Of a stretch of DNA of 64,000 bases, positions 34,171 to 45,520 are shown piece after piece. The notes under the pieces were generated by a model. That model was given only the letters and a program-made list of their open reading frames with translations. It was not told the DNA's origin and did no database searches. The stretch is from Ustulina deusta (Eukaryota > Ascomycota > Sordariomycetes > Xylariales > Xylariaceae): contig JAJNNX010000056.1 in assembly GCA_023159155.1 (NCBI GenBank), forward strand, positions 248,001 to 312,000, written 5' to 3'. The stretch's first letter is position 1. Each line of letters begins with the position of its first letter. Position numbers and translations under genes: made by a program.

Positions 34171-36636
34171 ATGGTCCTTTTCGGTGTAGGCAATGGCGAT
34201 GACATCGACGAGATGCTGAATGCGCCGGAAGGCCATCGCCCCGAGAGCCTGAAGTTCAACGAGAATGACTCGCTACTTGACTCGGCATCCCGCTTGGATG
34301 CGTGCGCAAACGAAAAGACCTGGCAAGGAATGTGGGCGCGTTTCGACCCTTCCTGGCTCAAATTCAAGGTGGACGTTTCCGACAACTTCTTGAACGCACT
34401 GGGCGCCATCTGCAAGCGGGCCCAGTTACAACGATGCCAAAACAGCGATTGCGTCAAGTTAAGGCCGCTTGTCGAGCTGGCCGTGCCCGAGTGCGGCTGG
34501 TCGGCGTTTCGCGACTGGGCTGTCACCGCCGTATCATGCCAGTACCGCATGGGTCGCGACGCCAGTGAGCGCGAAGAAGACCATCCGCCGCATGTTCACA
34601 TAGCTTCGGCGGTAGGCCTGATGAATACGCTTCTCGAAAAGTGCCATAGGGCTGGCAACCCCATCGATGGCGTGCTGCTAGGCCCGCACGGCGGCCAGAC
34701 CACGCTCGAGGTTGCTGGGGTTGTCGAGGTCATCTACTGGATGCTGACCGTGCAGACCAAGATGGGACGTAACACGGTTGACGTCAAGTCCTGGCCGTTG
34801 GACTACGTGCCACCCGAGCTAGTTCAGTCCGACATCGAGCGAGCAGAGCGACGTATCGCCGAGCTGGGTCTCTGTCTGTTCCGCGCGCACACACTTGCCT
34901 ACGCCAGCCCGCGCAAGACAGCCGAGCTACCCGCCGTAGCCGCCGCAGTCAACCGCCGTCCAGAGCTAGCCCATCAGAGCAGCGACCACAAGCAGTGCAC
35001 AGCCAGTAGCTGTCGGTTGATGTACCGCGATAACACCGGCCGCAAGCTCCTACACGACGCCTCCAAAGGCAAGGATTGCCGCTGCAGCCTACGATCATTC
35101 TCTCACAGCAAGCTATGCGTGCCCATCGCCGAGGGCCGACCGGCCGTATGGTCATCGAAGCAGCCGGACATGCTCGTTTCACCAGAATCGGAGCAGTACA
35201 TCGCCATCTCGCATACTTGGGCCGACGGCACCGGTGCCCACGTGGACCGCCCTGGCTCCGTTAATAGCTGCATGTTTGATTTCTTCACCGGCATCGCGAA
35301 ACGCTTGAACTGCGTCGGCATCTGGTGGGACGCCATCTCCATCCCATCCAAGCGCAACGACGCAGTCTTGCGCGCCCAGGCCATCAGTAAGATGCACCTC
35401 AACTACGCCAAGGCTAGCTACACGGTCGTGCACGACAGGTTCCTGCGACAGTTCGAATGGCGCGAGGGCGATGACAGCTGCATCTCCGACGCATGCCTCG
35501 CTGTCGCGCTGTCGCCATGGTTCTCGCGCGGTTGGACCTCTTTGGAGCTGCACATCTCCCAGGAGGTCGTCGTACTCTTCGCTTCAGACCGAGCCAGGGC
35601 CAACAACAGCGACGACAGCAATACCGTTGTCATCCAGCCGCTGAGCAAGATTCTGCTTAAGCACCCAGCCCTTAGCCCCCGAGCGCACTGGGTCGCCGCG
35701 GTCCTGATCAACAAGGTCTGGCGCAACCGTATTGAGAGAGTCTCGCAGATCTTAGAAATCCTGCATCCGCGAGGCACCTCGTGGCCCAGCGACATCAAGC
35801 TTATCCAGGCGCACCTTGCTGGCTGCGGCGACGACCCGGACCTTGCCACAGAGGAAAGCGAAATGGTTTTTACCCGTCGCATCCTGAGCACTGTTGGTTC
35901 AGTGTCGCCGTCCGCGCTCCTCCACGGCTTCGAGACACAGGCGCCCACGGGGCCGTTCTCCTGGTGCCCACGCGCTCTCAGCGATATGCCTATCAGCGCG
36001 GACGATGACTTCAAAGAAGGGCCAGTTGCGGACGATCTAGATATCCACCCGAATGGGTCCGTTTCCGGTAGATGGTCCTGGCGCTATCTGGATCCCGAGG
36101 ACACCGAAGTAGGCGCGCTGGTGTTGCACCAGCCTCCTTTGCTACGCAACCGGGTGCTGAATGACAAGCAGCAGTCATACCGCCTGGAACAAGGGCTCTC
36201 AAGGACGCCCCCAGACAGCGTGCTCCAGACTGCGTTGCGCCACTGGACGCACTGCCTGCTCCTGTGCGGACCGGGCATGCCCAACGGACCGACTATCCTT
36301 GTTGAGACGCTGGCCGTGGTCACGAACGAAGAGGACGAGAGGACCATCGATTGTAGATATATTGCGACCGTCGAGGAGGCGGGGATGGAAGATAGCGATG
36401 ACCGCCATTACCATTATGACACCATTCGCTTGGGACATCCTGAGGCGGGTGATGAAGGGATTGATATTAGGGAACTCATTGACGATAGTGATGATAGTGG
36501 ATGGGACGATAGGTCGGAGATAATCTCCGCGGACTTGGAATCGGAAAGCGACAGTGAATGGTCGGATGATGATGACGACGATGATGATGATGATAGGGGA
36601 GCTAGCTCTATTAATGCTTTAATATTTTCGAACTAA
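34171..36636 (+). CDS. HET-domain protein, intact long paralogue
   Basis: Single exon, 821 residues. An N-terminal module with paired cysteines (CKRAQLQRCQNSDC, about residues 80-94) and the FRDWAVTAVSCQ helix leads to a second Cys/His cluster (HKQCTASSC, about 273-281; DCRC, about 305). The HET domain follows: YIAISHTWADGTG (from residue 343), GIWWDAISIPS, ISKMHLNYAKASYTVVHD and SPWFSRGWTSLEL (from 448). The C-terminus is strongly acidic, ending with a run of ten Asp near residue 805. It shares the whole arrangement with the minus-strand neighbour (30838-33186), so both modules were duplicated together. Known HET proteins act in the cytoplasm as triggers of incompatibility cell death; the partner of this one is unknown. 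The Cys/His clusters could bind zinc, which is inference. Confidence 0.9.
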   Translation: MVLFGVGNGDDIDEMLNAPEGHRPESLKFNENDSLLDSASRLDACANEKTWQGMWARFDPSWLKFKVDVSDNFLNALGAICKRAQLQRCQNSDCVKLRPLVELAVPECGWSAFRDWAVTAVSCQYRMGRDASEREEDHPPHVHIASAVGLMNTLLEKCHRAGNPIDGVLLGPHGGQTTLEVAGVVEVIYWMLTVQTKMGRNTVDVKSWPLDYVPPELVQSDIERAERRIAELGLCLFRAHTLAYASPRKTAELPAVAAAVNRRPELAHQSSDHKQCTASSCRLMYRDNTGRKLLHDASKGKDCRCSLRSFSHSKLCVPIAEGRPAVWSSKQPDMLVSPESEQYIAISHTWADGTGAHVDRPGSVNSCMFDFFTGIAKRLNCVGIWWDAISIPSKRNDAVLRAQAISKMHLNYAKASYTVVHDRFLRQFEWREGDDSCISDACLAVALSPWFSRGWTSLELHISQEVVVLFASDRARANNSDDSNTVVIQPLSKILLKHPALSPRAHWVAAVLINKVWRNRIERVSQILEILHPRGTSWPSDIKLIQAHLAGCGDDPDLATEESEMVFTRRILSTVGSVSPSALLHGFETQAPTGPFSWCPRALSDMPISADDDFKEGPVADDLDIHPNGSVSGRWSWRYLDPEDTEVGALVLHQPPLLRNRVLNDKQQSYRLEQGLSRTPPDSVLQTALRHWTHCLLLCGPGMPNGPTILVETLAVVTNEEDERTIDCRYIATVEEAGMEDSDDRHYHYDTIRLGHPEAGDEGIDIRELIDDSDDSGWDDRSEIISADLESESDSEWSDDDDDDDDDDRGASSINALIFSN

Positions 36637-37005
36637 TCAAAATATTTAATATTGATGATTGTGCTATAGTTATAGCGTAAGCTAGATTATTAGGTAACTT
36701 AGTTTAAGTTTTGCTATTAATTTATTATATTTAATATATTTTATCCACTCTCTAGGGACACAACACCACCTTCTTGAAGTTGGCAAAGCTTTCCAAAACT
36801 CACTGTCGACCTTTCATCGCATTATACGGAGAACAACTTAGACCAATTCTAAATTATATGTGTTCATCTTGACTATCTTCCCAAAAAATCTCGTCATCCG
36901 GCGGAAATTTTACAGTGTTGGTACAGAACATTTGTGCAAGGAGGCCACTTGGATAAGTGTGGTCCCCTCCTGAACACTGCTCCTCTTTCTTGACTTTGAC
37001 CTTAG
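36637..37005. other. convergent 3' intergenic spacer
   Basis: About 370 bp between the 3' ends of two HET genes, AT-rich at 36640-36740. No gene seen. Confidence 0.5.
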
Positions 37006-38871
37006 CTAGCATAGTCTCAATAGACTCAAACGTTCTCGTAATGATAGCGGGGTATTTCCTTGGTTCGCCTTTTCAGAGCCCCCAACGAAAGGGTTTCTCC
37101 CACGAGCAGAGACTCTTGAAGAGAGAGATGCTACCTTCACCTTCCCGCCATCGCTTGCCGATATGTGTTCAGATGGTGAAACTTTTGTCAGACTAGTGGA
37201 CCTTCTTTTCGGCTCCATTTCAAAGTCGAGTTTGATTTCAAAGCGAGGTCTTCCGTTTTTGGACACGAACTTGATATTAGCGGTCGCCGTCAAGCTTCCT
37301 GAATTGGTCTTTAGTCTCGTCTGACTGTTTTCAGAGCCAATAGCTATATCACCCCTGGCATAATTGATGTGCTTTACAATTCCGACTTTTTTCTCAATCT
37401 CTCTCCACTCGTCCGTGGAATGGAGACGCACCCAGGCTCGCGGTGTACTGGAAGGCTCGGAGTTCTCGAATCCACATGCCAGATAGAAATGGCCCGATGG
37501 ATACGGGTTGCCTGCCTTGACCCCATCAAGCCGTCGCGCAAGGCTCGGGAATATCTTCCAGTAGCCCTCTAGCGATCGTGCGCCATTGGTGAGCAAACGC
37601 AATTGGGAAGCATCCCAGCGATCGCTCGAGGCAGAACGCTGGACGATTTGGAGAGCGGCGGACAACTCATGATTTCCCGACACTACATGGATCGCATGCT
37701 CGTCTGCTCGTTGCACTTGGGCTTGTTTTGAATGCGTGACGTTTGTGATAACATATACATCCCCTCTCTCTCTGTCGTCTTTGTCGCTGTCCATATCCAC
37801 CTCGTCCACTGTAGCGGAGGAGCGGTAGTCATCGTATCTCGCAAAGAGACCGGGACCCACCTTCCGAAGATACATCCTGGCCGATTTGGTCTCCGTGTGT
37901 TTGCAGCCCAGCATCATGCTAAACGACCCATGACGGACATCGACCTGCAATTCTGCTTGTCGAAAATGAAGGCCGTTATTTGTGAGCGTATAGGCGTTAT
38001 TTAAAACTCCGGCGGATTCCGTCTGTACTAGCCTTCCGCAGCGGATGAAGTCTTTTGGAGATGAAGCAAATAGGTCGCAGTATGGGGGTGACGGCTGGTG
38101 TTCATGACTTGTGTCACCATGAAGAAAAGCAAAGATGGAAAGATCATTAGATGTCTTGATGATCTCCCTTTGGAGACGCATGAAAGCCTCGCGTCCCTCA
38201 CCGTACAGCATTGGCATATTGACGTTGAATATTCCAAGGAGGCAGTAAGCGATGTCTTCCTCTCGAGTGGTTCCCCGGCCGGCGGCCCAAGACATCCTAC
38301 GCCCTACCGGAATAGAACTAACCAAATTGTGGTCGTCCAAAACTTGCTCATCTACTCGGGTAATCCTCGAGATTAGGGTCTTCAAGCTAGCCCTCGTGCC
38401 AATGTAGTTCCAATTAACATCGAAGAACTCCACCTTTCGCGGAGCGATGAGTTCTTGTAAGCACCAGCCTCGAGTAAACCATCTGCACCGCGGCAGATCA
38501 GTCTCACAAATACCAAAGCTCGCGTCGAAGTCGCCAAGCAAAGCATAGCAGACTTCAGCCTTCTGATACCATTGGTACATGGAATTGATTGCTTCGCTTA
38601 GCTCTGAACTACTCGTTTTATCAATGCAGCAGGTATCAACCCATGCGTAACGGATACCACCACTGTTAGCTTTCTGGCAAGCCTTCGTGACCTTGAGGTA
38701 TCCGGGTTTTTTTGCTGCTGGGTGGCTTGGATCGCCCATGATGGCTATCATCTCTTGGAACGAAATCTCATCTTGCCCCCACGTGTGCGATAAGATGGCA
38801 TAGTTTGGGATCTGCGAACCCTCGAATGGCTGCAAGCAGAGTCTTTCTGTGTCGATAAGTCGAATAACCAT
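37006..38871 (-). CDS. HET plus DUF8212-type incompatibility protein
   Basis: Single exon, 621 residues. The start MVIRLIDTERLCLQPF and YAILSHTWGQDEISFQE are typical of the HET-E/HET-D-like N-terminal domain. GGIRYAWVDTCCIDK and WFTRGWCLQELIAP complete HET motifs 2 and 3 by about residue 145. The following AAGRGTTREEDIAYCLLGIF and NMPMLYGEGREAFMRLQ form the DUF8212-like segment. The C-terminal half has no NACHT, ankyrin or WD-repeat region, so this is a short form. It belongs to a different HET subfamily from the two neighbours; the clustering of three HET genes within 8 kb is therefore not just tandem duplication. Confidence 0.92.
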   Translation of the reverse strand: MVIRLIDTERLCLQPFEGSQIPNYAILSHTWGQDEISFQEMIAIMGDPSHPAAKKPGYLKVTKACQKANSGGIRYAWVDTCCIDKTSSSELSEAINSMYQWYQKAEVCYALLGDFDASFGICETDLPRCRWFTRGWCLQELIAPRKVEFFDVNWNYIGTRASLKTLISRITRVDEQVLDDHNLVSSIPVGRRMSWAAGRGTTREEDIAYCLLGIFNVNMPMLYGEGREAFMRLQREIIKTSNDLSIFAFLHGDTSHEHQPSPPYCDLFASSPKDFIRCGRLVQTESAGVLNNAYTLTNNGLHFRQAELQVDVRHGSFSMMLGCKHTETKSARMYLRKVGPGLFARYDDYRSSATVDEVDMDSDKDDRERGDVYVITNVTHSKQAQVQRADEHAIHVVSGNHELSAALQIVQRSASSDRWDASQLRLLTNGARSLEGYWKIFPSLARRLDGVKAGNPYPSGHFYLACGFENSEPSSTPRAWVRLHSTDEWREIEKKVGIVKHINYARGDIAIGSENSQTRLKTNSGSLTATANIKFVSKNGRPRFEIKLDFEMEPKRRSTSLTKVSPSEHISASDGGKVKVASLSSRVSARGRNPFVGGSEKANQGNTPLSLRERLSLLRLC

Positions 38872-40636
38872 AATAAGCTATCTCTAAAAGCGGCCTTGGA
38901 GTGAACTTCGATAAGTTGAGTGTGAGGTTAAGAAGTGAGCAAAAAATAGTAAAGGCCGTAGAGATCCTTAACTAAGGTCTGGCGTTTATGGGATTCATGA
39001 AATGCGTAAAGGGTAAAAGGAAGCTGTGAGGGAGTTGCTCTCGACAAACACTTAGGTATGTACCTAGGCAGCTAAGGGGCTGAGGTAATGTATGTAAGCC
39101 GGAGTTGGCGACAGCTGACGGCTAAGCCATCACGTGGGGCGTATAACAGATCTACCGGGAGAGGTGCGAGTTAGTGTAGGTACTACGCATAAGTTCGTAT
39201 CAGATATAAGGGAGCCAATCAATTAGCCGTGTTCAATCAGCGATTATTGTCTGATTGTTGTACTGCCCTGCCTGTTCTAGGTTCCAGTAGAGTGTCTGTA
39301 GTAGAACTATCACACAATGTGCCTAGATTATTCAGCCACCGATCATTGGGGTAGTTGTTATGTCTTGGATATTTTTTCTCTTATTAGGTATCAGAGGTAC
39401 TCCCGAGGGATTTCATCATGGCCTAGGCATTTTACGCGGGTGCCCCATGCCTTTACAGTACTTACTTTACAGCTACTCCTATCACTGGGCTTTATGCTAG
39501 GGATCAAGCTATCCCTTCTTGTCTAAAGTCAACTAACCACTATTTGCCTCGCAGCTAACCTAAAATGGAATTATAGGACCTCCCATACTAGCCCACCTAC
39601 TCTACTACAAGCATCCACCCTACCTAAATCTAGGTAGGCGTAGTTTCTGCTAGAGGTTACACCTACCTAGGGAAGCATCAAGATTCCTGCAACTCGGACA
39701 ACACGTTGTAAAGAAAGTGGCCCCTTCTACTCATTTATTCAACCATTCGGCAAAGATTTTCACTCCGGGACAAAAGTGTAGCGAATCAAAGAGAATAGCA
39801 AAAGCGATGTTGAAATTATTAGGTAGCTAAAGAACCATCTCTAGAGAACAGCAAGTATGTATTATGCTGACTAGTTTTTCAGCATTAGCTAAAAATGCAA
39901 CACTTGTCTAACAAAAAATAAGATGATTAGACGAATAGTAGACTCCATTCCATCCTTAACTAAGTACTAGGTACCAATAATACAATAATGGTTTTAAACC
40001 CTTTTGAGCAGACATTATGGGATGCTCGATTACTCGCCTTATAACAACTCTCGTACAGAAAGTCTACGCGAGGGTCGTACAGTGATAATCTAAGACTGTC
40101 TTAATAAAGCTAATCAGCCCTCGCTAATCTAAAACAGATTAGCGGTCTTCGGAGGCTACAAAGACCAATAGAGTTATATATAGATCTAGATCTACCAAAG
40201 GGACTGGGAGGCTTCCGAATAGCACATACGGGCCTTAGGTAGCAACCGTAGAAGATTATTGCTAAATCAAGTCTATCTCCAAGCCTTTAATCCCAGCCCT
40301 TGTTATATATAGATCATAGAAAGTATTGTGTATGAGCGATTCATCTGTAGTTATTTCTTGCGTCTCCTCGCTATCTCAGAAGCAGATCTTCCCAATTAAG
40401 CTCTTTTGTAAACATATGCCCTAAAGATATAGTCATAACACCCTCTCTATCTTTATCTCACTGCGAATAGTAATTATTAAAACGGAGCAACGGGCAGCTA
40501 ACAGCCGGTGTGGCGCGGAGGAACCGGGGCTTTAGTCAGCAGATACGCCCGAACCACTGCTGGTCGTTTGCAATTCACCCACCCAACTTTTCCTTCATCT
40601 ACAAAACTCTAAATAAATGAAGCTATCAGGTACCTA
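38872..40636. other. 1.8-kb intergenic region
   Basis: Promoter side of the third HET gene and 3' side of the ABC transporter. It contains CCTAGGTAGG-type words (about 39060, 39628, 39660) and a perfect 9-bp stem hairpin at 40122-40144. No gene recognised. Confidence 0.5.
40122..40144. repeat. short perfect hairpin
   Basis: CGCTAATCT (40122-40130) and AGATTAGCG (40136-40144) are exact reverse complements around a 5-nt loop. It may be part of an old repeat end; function unknown. Confidence 0.5.
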
Positions 40637-43600
40637 TCAGGCACGCAGACGCGTCCCCACCAATAAGCCAATAAAAGCGATTAGGCGATAGATACTCCCA
40701 ATTAAGAACAATACTAATATGTTTGCACAGAGCTCATGCAGGCGGAATCCCGCAATGCTCGCGGCCAAGTCCACGTCGTAAAGATACCTTAAGGGCTCGA
40801 TCATCTGCCCAAAGTAGACCTCAGCAAGCCAGGTGCCTGGAGACAGCCGCCAGAGCCATTCTAAATGCCATCCTTTGACTTTAGAGAGGGGTGGTGCGGC
40901 GCCTGAGAGGATACCAACAATCAAGCTAATCATGGTCGCGAACAGCGGCGCATCCTCCCTTTTCACGATCACTATAATGGCCGAGGTCAGTGCCTTTTTA
41001 TCTGGCGCACGCAGGAAAATGGAGTTGTGGATATTCGACTTACTTGACATGACACTTGCTAGCCCGTAGATGCAATAGAAGTATATAAGATTCGTTGTGA
41101 AAGCTATGCCCCAGGGAATGATCGGCACGGACAGCACGAGGATCAGGGTGGAGAAGTGCAGGCATGCAAAGACCATACGAGGCAAGACAGACAGATTTTT
41201 GGCCAGGAAGTAGGCGATCCGAGAGTGGCCGGCTTCGGCCTCTCGGCGGTAAAGCAACATCTCCTCCGAGAAGACCTTGACCCCGGCGGCACCCGAGACT
41301 AGGCCGATGGCGATTGCTGTGAGCAGTGCAAGTTCGGGAACGGACGACAGATCCGTCGCAATAGACAGGATCTCGAACGGTTCGTTATAGATGCCTTTGA
41401 AAAGTATGCCCTCCTTGCTGTTCTCTGCAAGGCCGAGCAATATCCCTGATAGCGACGCCAAACCCATCTCAAACCAGAAGGTCGACTTCGTGCGCCATTG
41501 CTGAAGCATGGCACGCCTCAGGCAGAGCCAGCCCTGCTTCCACCGCGGGGCACCTCGCTGCTTCAGCAATTCCCGGTGTATCGTTACCGTCTCAGCGACG
41601 GAGGCACGGTCCAGCTGGAGATCGTGTCGGCGCTTGATAGCAGCGCTTTGGCGAGAATTAGCCCAATGGCTAATCAAGGCCTCCTTGGAGATATCGCCCG
41701 CTTTCTTGTAGCTCCGACCGTTGCCGGTAACGATGTCCGTTATGACATCTCCAGTGTTGGCATGTTCGGGAAATCGAAATCCAACGTTCTCAAAAAACTG
41801 CCGTACTCCGTCTTCGCTGCCCTCGTAGATGATCTGACCATTGCCCAAGAGTATCAGCTCGTCAAGCATCTCGAAGATTTCCATCCTCGGCTGGTGAACT
41901 AGATCATTCAGGTCAGTAATCATCATTCTGAGCCTGATATACTAAAATGTTTGAGGAGTCGGGTAGTTTCCAGGACATCATGATCTTGGCCCCAACGCCC
42001 TTGAAAATAACCAGAACCCAGGGAAAGTATCATAAAGAAACACTTACTAATTACAATGACAGAAATCCCTAGCCGTGCAATTGCTTTCAATGTCCGCATA
42101 ATCGACGATGCTGATGTGGCGTCAAGCCCGCTGGTGGGCTCATCGAGGAAGATAGCCATGGGTGCAGCAGCCAGCTCCATACCGATGCTCACGCGCTTCC
42201 TCTGTCCTCCGCTTATAACGGGTTTCCCGACACTTCCGACCAGGGAGTTTCGCACGTGAGACAGCTCTAGGCAGTCTATTACGGAGTCGACATGGGCTTT
42301 GATGTTGACGCTCGTCCACGTTCGGGGCAGGCGGATTCTCGCAGAGTGCAGGATGTTTTCGTAGACGGTAAGTTCTGGGAGAACGATGTCGTCTTGCGGC
42401 ACGTAGCCGATGAGCTTCTTATATCTCTTTATTTTCCCCGGGATGTTATTCACGGCGACTGACCCACCAGTGTTGGCGATCTTACCCATGAGTACGTTAA
42501 CAAAGGTAGATTTGCCAGCACCAGAACCCCCCATGACGGCCGTAAGGGAGCCTCGTTCTATAGACCCAGTAACGTTTTGGAGAATAGGCTTGGGAGCACC
42601 TTTAGGCTGAAAGCTCAGGTTGGTATAAGTGAAGGAAAGCCCGAATTGTGAGGCATCCGTTGCCTTCCGCATCGAATCGACGAAGGCTCGCAACTCAGGC
42701 GTGAGCCCCAAATCGTACTCCACTGTGTCCGAGTTTACAGGCATTGGTATATCGAGCGCGGCTTCAAATCCAGTCCAAGTGTCCGTTCTTGGCGGCATAT
42801 ATGTTGCATGCATCGGTATTAATTCGGGATCATGATTTGGTTCGTCAGGAAGTTCTTTGTAGCCAGTCATGCCCGCTGAGATGGCGCTGATGCCCTTCGG
42901 TTTGTGCGCTTCCCTGCTCCTCCAGAGCCTCTTATTGATAATATACCAGACAAGCGACAAGGTAAGAACCACGTCTAGAGCTATCAAGAGAACGAGAGGT
43001 ATCAGGAAGACCTGGTATGTAGACTTTTCGGGACAGTAACTTCCCAGGGAACAGGGGGTTGGCGTTGGGGCTCCCGGTTGACAATACGTCCCAGCGGGAC
43101 AAGGGAGAGTCTTGCGCCCGCCGAATTCGGGAGGGCAATAATACCCTTCCTGGCAGACGACAGGCTCAAAGGGACCCATACCAATGTTGGTGCCCTTCAG
43201 CTGACAAACCTCTCCCGACAGCCTTGCCGTTTGGCACTGGGTAATGGGTGGGCAGTACTGTGGGAGCGAGTTCACTGTGTTGTTTGTGCCTGTGTGGTAT
43301 TAGCCGTGTATGCTTAAGCGAATTCTAGGGTGGACGAACATAGGAAGCCCAATGGGCAACCGGTAGCGCTCCAAGAAGTCACATTCTGGATTTCAACGGA
43401 AACTCCATCTGGCCGCCAGCAAGAGGCAGCAGACACCGGGTCATCGCCAGCCTCCTTTTCGGCAATCGCTCTGTAGAAGGTTGTGGAGAAGGTCGTTTGG
43501 TTGACACCAGTACATGCTCTGTCGTACGGCGTGAGGCTTTCCAGGTCGGCATCCACAAGGGTGCTCTTGCGCGTATCCCACGTCAAGGCCTGGCTGGTAT

Positions 43601-43901
43601 CTGGACCGTTCGATGCATCGTAAACTGGGAGGTTGACTTTGGCACCGCCGTGCAAACTTTCGAACCATTTACCTGTGGCCACTTCGTATACTCCTTGTGT
43701 CTGGTTCCCAATGCATTGCCATGCTGCATTGTTGTTGTTTGCCCTCGTTCTGTTGTCGTCTTGCTCGACTGGCCGCAGGGCACAGAGACATGCAGAACTG
43801 TCGAGGAAACTCGGTCCGTAATTTGACTCTCTCGGTAAGAAAGGGTCTTGTGGTGCGGTTTTCAAAAACGCACGATACAATGTTAGATCGCCATCCATCA
43901 C
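40637..43901 (-). CDS. ABCG-type ATP-binding cassette transporter with Cys-rich ectodomain
   Basis: Exons 43901-43340, 43289-42048, 41898-41044 and 40971-40637; introns of 50, 149 and 72 bp. Every join restores a family motif: LGFLC/TNNTVNSLPQYC, ISVIVI/IHQPRMEIFEML and ASVMS/MIVKREDAPLF. The model is 997 residues. The order is: N-glycosylation-rich ectodomain, Cys-rich region (CQEGYYCPPEF, CPAGTYCQPG), one membrane segment (FLIPLVLLIALDVVLTLSLV), then the nucleotide-binding domain with Walker A GGSGAGKST (about residue 445), signature ISGGQRKRVSIG and Walker B AIFLDEPTSGLD. The C-terminal membrane domain follows. This matches the ADP1/ABCG-like fungal group; substrate unknown. A signal-peptide-like segment in another frame (about 44100-44180, AYLLLSCAWLANSS) suggests one or more 5' exons I could not place, so the start is provisional. 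Confidence 0.85.
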
Positions 43902-44189
43902 GAGGGGTATCTCGATGCTTGGGCAAGAGGCTCAGCAAGCATTCATCAGATATCCATATCCAGTGGAAATTCTCCGTGCCCTTCCCAGCGCCATCTCTTT
44001 CGCTTCTCGCAAGACCAGCGTAAGAATTATATATTAGAACTTTGCTCCGCCAACACACCTTCGCATCAGCCGCCTTGGCCTCCGCCGTAGGTCCTACCGG
44101 TAAATCCATGCGCAAAACCTCAGGTTCGATGACGGAGGAATTGGCGAGCCAGGCGCAGGACAGGAGTAAATACGCCGTAACGTCCCACC

Positions 44190-45008
44190 CATAAGCTCAG
44201 CCGTAGTCTCACATTTGCGACCAGGGAGACAGACGTGGTGTAGCTCGGCGGTCGAGAAATGAGGTAGCGAATACGATCATCTTCTCCTCTCACTGCCTTC
44301 ATCGAAAGGAGGAATACCTACTACCTGTAGGTTCACTACAGTGGTGCAGGATCCCGTTGGTGGAGCAGAAATGGAGCATGAACAGATATAATTAACTACT
44401 CTCCACCACGCCACAAAGGCTGTGCAGTGTGCACAAGCAACCATTGCCGCGAGGATTACTATTGGAGAGCGCCACTCATCGAGACCTAGTTTCATGCAGC
44501 CCTACGATGAAACGGTATCGGTATCAACCGAAAATAGTTCCCTACTTAGTAATATAGGTACCAGCTGTTGAGATGATGATTCTTGCTATATATAGTTGAC
44601 GTGATCCTTTCAATAGAAAGGTAAATAGATAGAGGACCTCAAACCATGGACCCGTGCCTTGCAAATGTCTCTTGACATGCTATCGGAGTGCTGTGCGCTA
44701 TCAAAACACAATGTAAGCACCAACTTCCACCGAAGATCAATGTATGCACATACACTACATACTTTTCAGCCCTGGTATTTGACTGACCGTATTCTATCGA
44801 CGAGTTAGTGTACTGTATTAAATAATTCTTGTTGGTAATTTACCCTATGTCGGCTGTACTGTGTTATGCCAGTAGTACTAGTATAGGACTGTATTATTCA
44901 CCCCCAACTCCGCGCCAACTCCAGGGGGACTTCTCATGAGGATCGTCAGCTCAAAACCCACCACGTTACATTAGCGCACCGCACTCTAGGTGGCTTACAA
45001 AATCCCAC
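44190..45008. other. intergenic region upstream of the ABC transporter
   Basis: Probably the ABC-transporter promoter and perhaps its first exon. A 72-codon minus frame starting at 44495 (MKLGLDEWRSPIVILAA) has a hydrophobic start and ends at a possible donor near 44322; it is a candidate first exon but unproved. A TATATATAG lies near 44589. Confidence 0.4.
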
Positions 45009-45520
45009 TCACCTTGTTATTTCGGCGTCAGCTTCTCGCGGTAGGCGATCTCTTTCCGCCCGAACTGCGTCAAATAGTATAACCAGTTCCGAATGTCCGC
45101 GCATCGTGGCTATCTGCAATGGGGTTTCGCCGTCGTCGTCGAGGATGTCTAGGTCTGCCCCATGTTCTAAGCGGAGTTTCGCAATGGCTAGATACCCGCC
45201 GTGAGCGCACATATTGAGCGCCGACCACCTGAGCCTAGTATATCAATTTCGGCGCAACAGAGCAAAAGGAGACGATAATGACAGAGTATAAAAGATCGAA
45301 GAGGTCATGTAGATGTGCATAGACAAGGCGGTGCGCTTACCCCCATTGCTCTGTTGCATTTACGCTACATCCTAGGCTCAGCAATTTCGCGACTTTCTCG
45401 ATGTCGCCGTCGCTTGCTGCTTCGATTATGGCTTTGCCCTCTACGAACAGCTTCTTGATCAGTCTTGTAGGATCCGTCAGAGAGTTCTTTCGAGTCTCAT
45501 CTCTACCGTGAGTGGTTTCA
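45009..45520 (-). CDS. ankyrin-repeat protein, 3' part of gene
   Basis: Two exons are supported. The upstream one ends at 45341 and reads DPTRLIKKLFVEGKAIIEAA then SDGDIEKVAKLLSLGCSVNA. The last is 45228-45009, reading GWSALNMCAHGGYLAIAKL, LEHGADLDILDDDGETPLQI and ending AEITR. The 112-bp intron 45229-45340 (GTAAG...CAG) joins EQWG/WSALN and restores an ankyrin repeat. At least two repeats of about 33 residues are visible. The 5' end is not resolved: a frame at 45525-45720 with RFVALNMCAGESLYLLS may be an earlier exon in another phase. Ankyrin repeats bind partner proteins; no specific role can be read. It may be a small intact gene or a fragment of a larger one. Confidence 0.6.

Noticed and set aside
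35418..36014. 198-codon minus frame inside the HET gene
   Set aside because: Antisense shadow of the 821-residue HET protein; no domain.
43669..44115. 148-codon minus frame overlapping the ABC transporter start
   Set aside because: Its 3' two thirds are out of frame with the conserved ectodomain; it may contain a true 5' exon, but that could not be placed.
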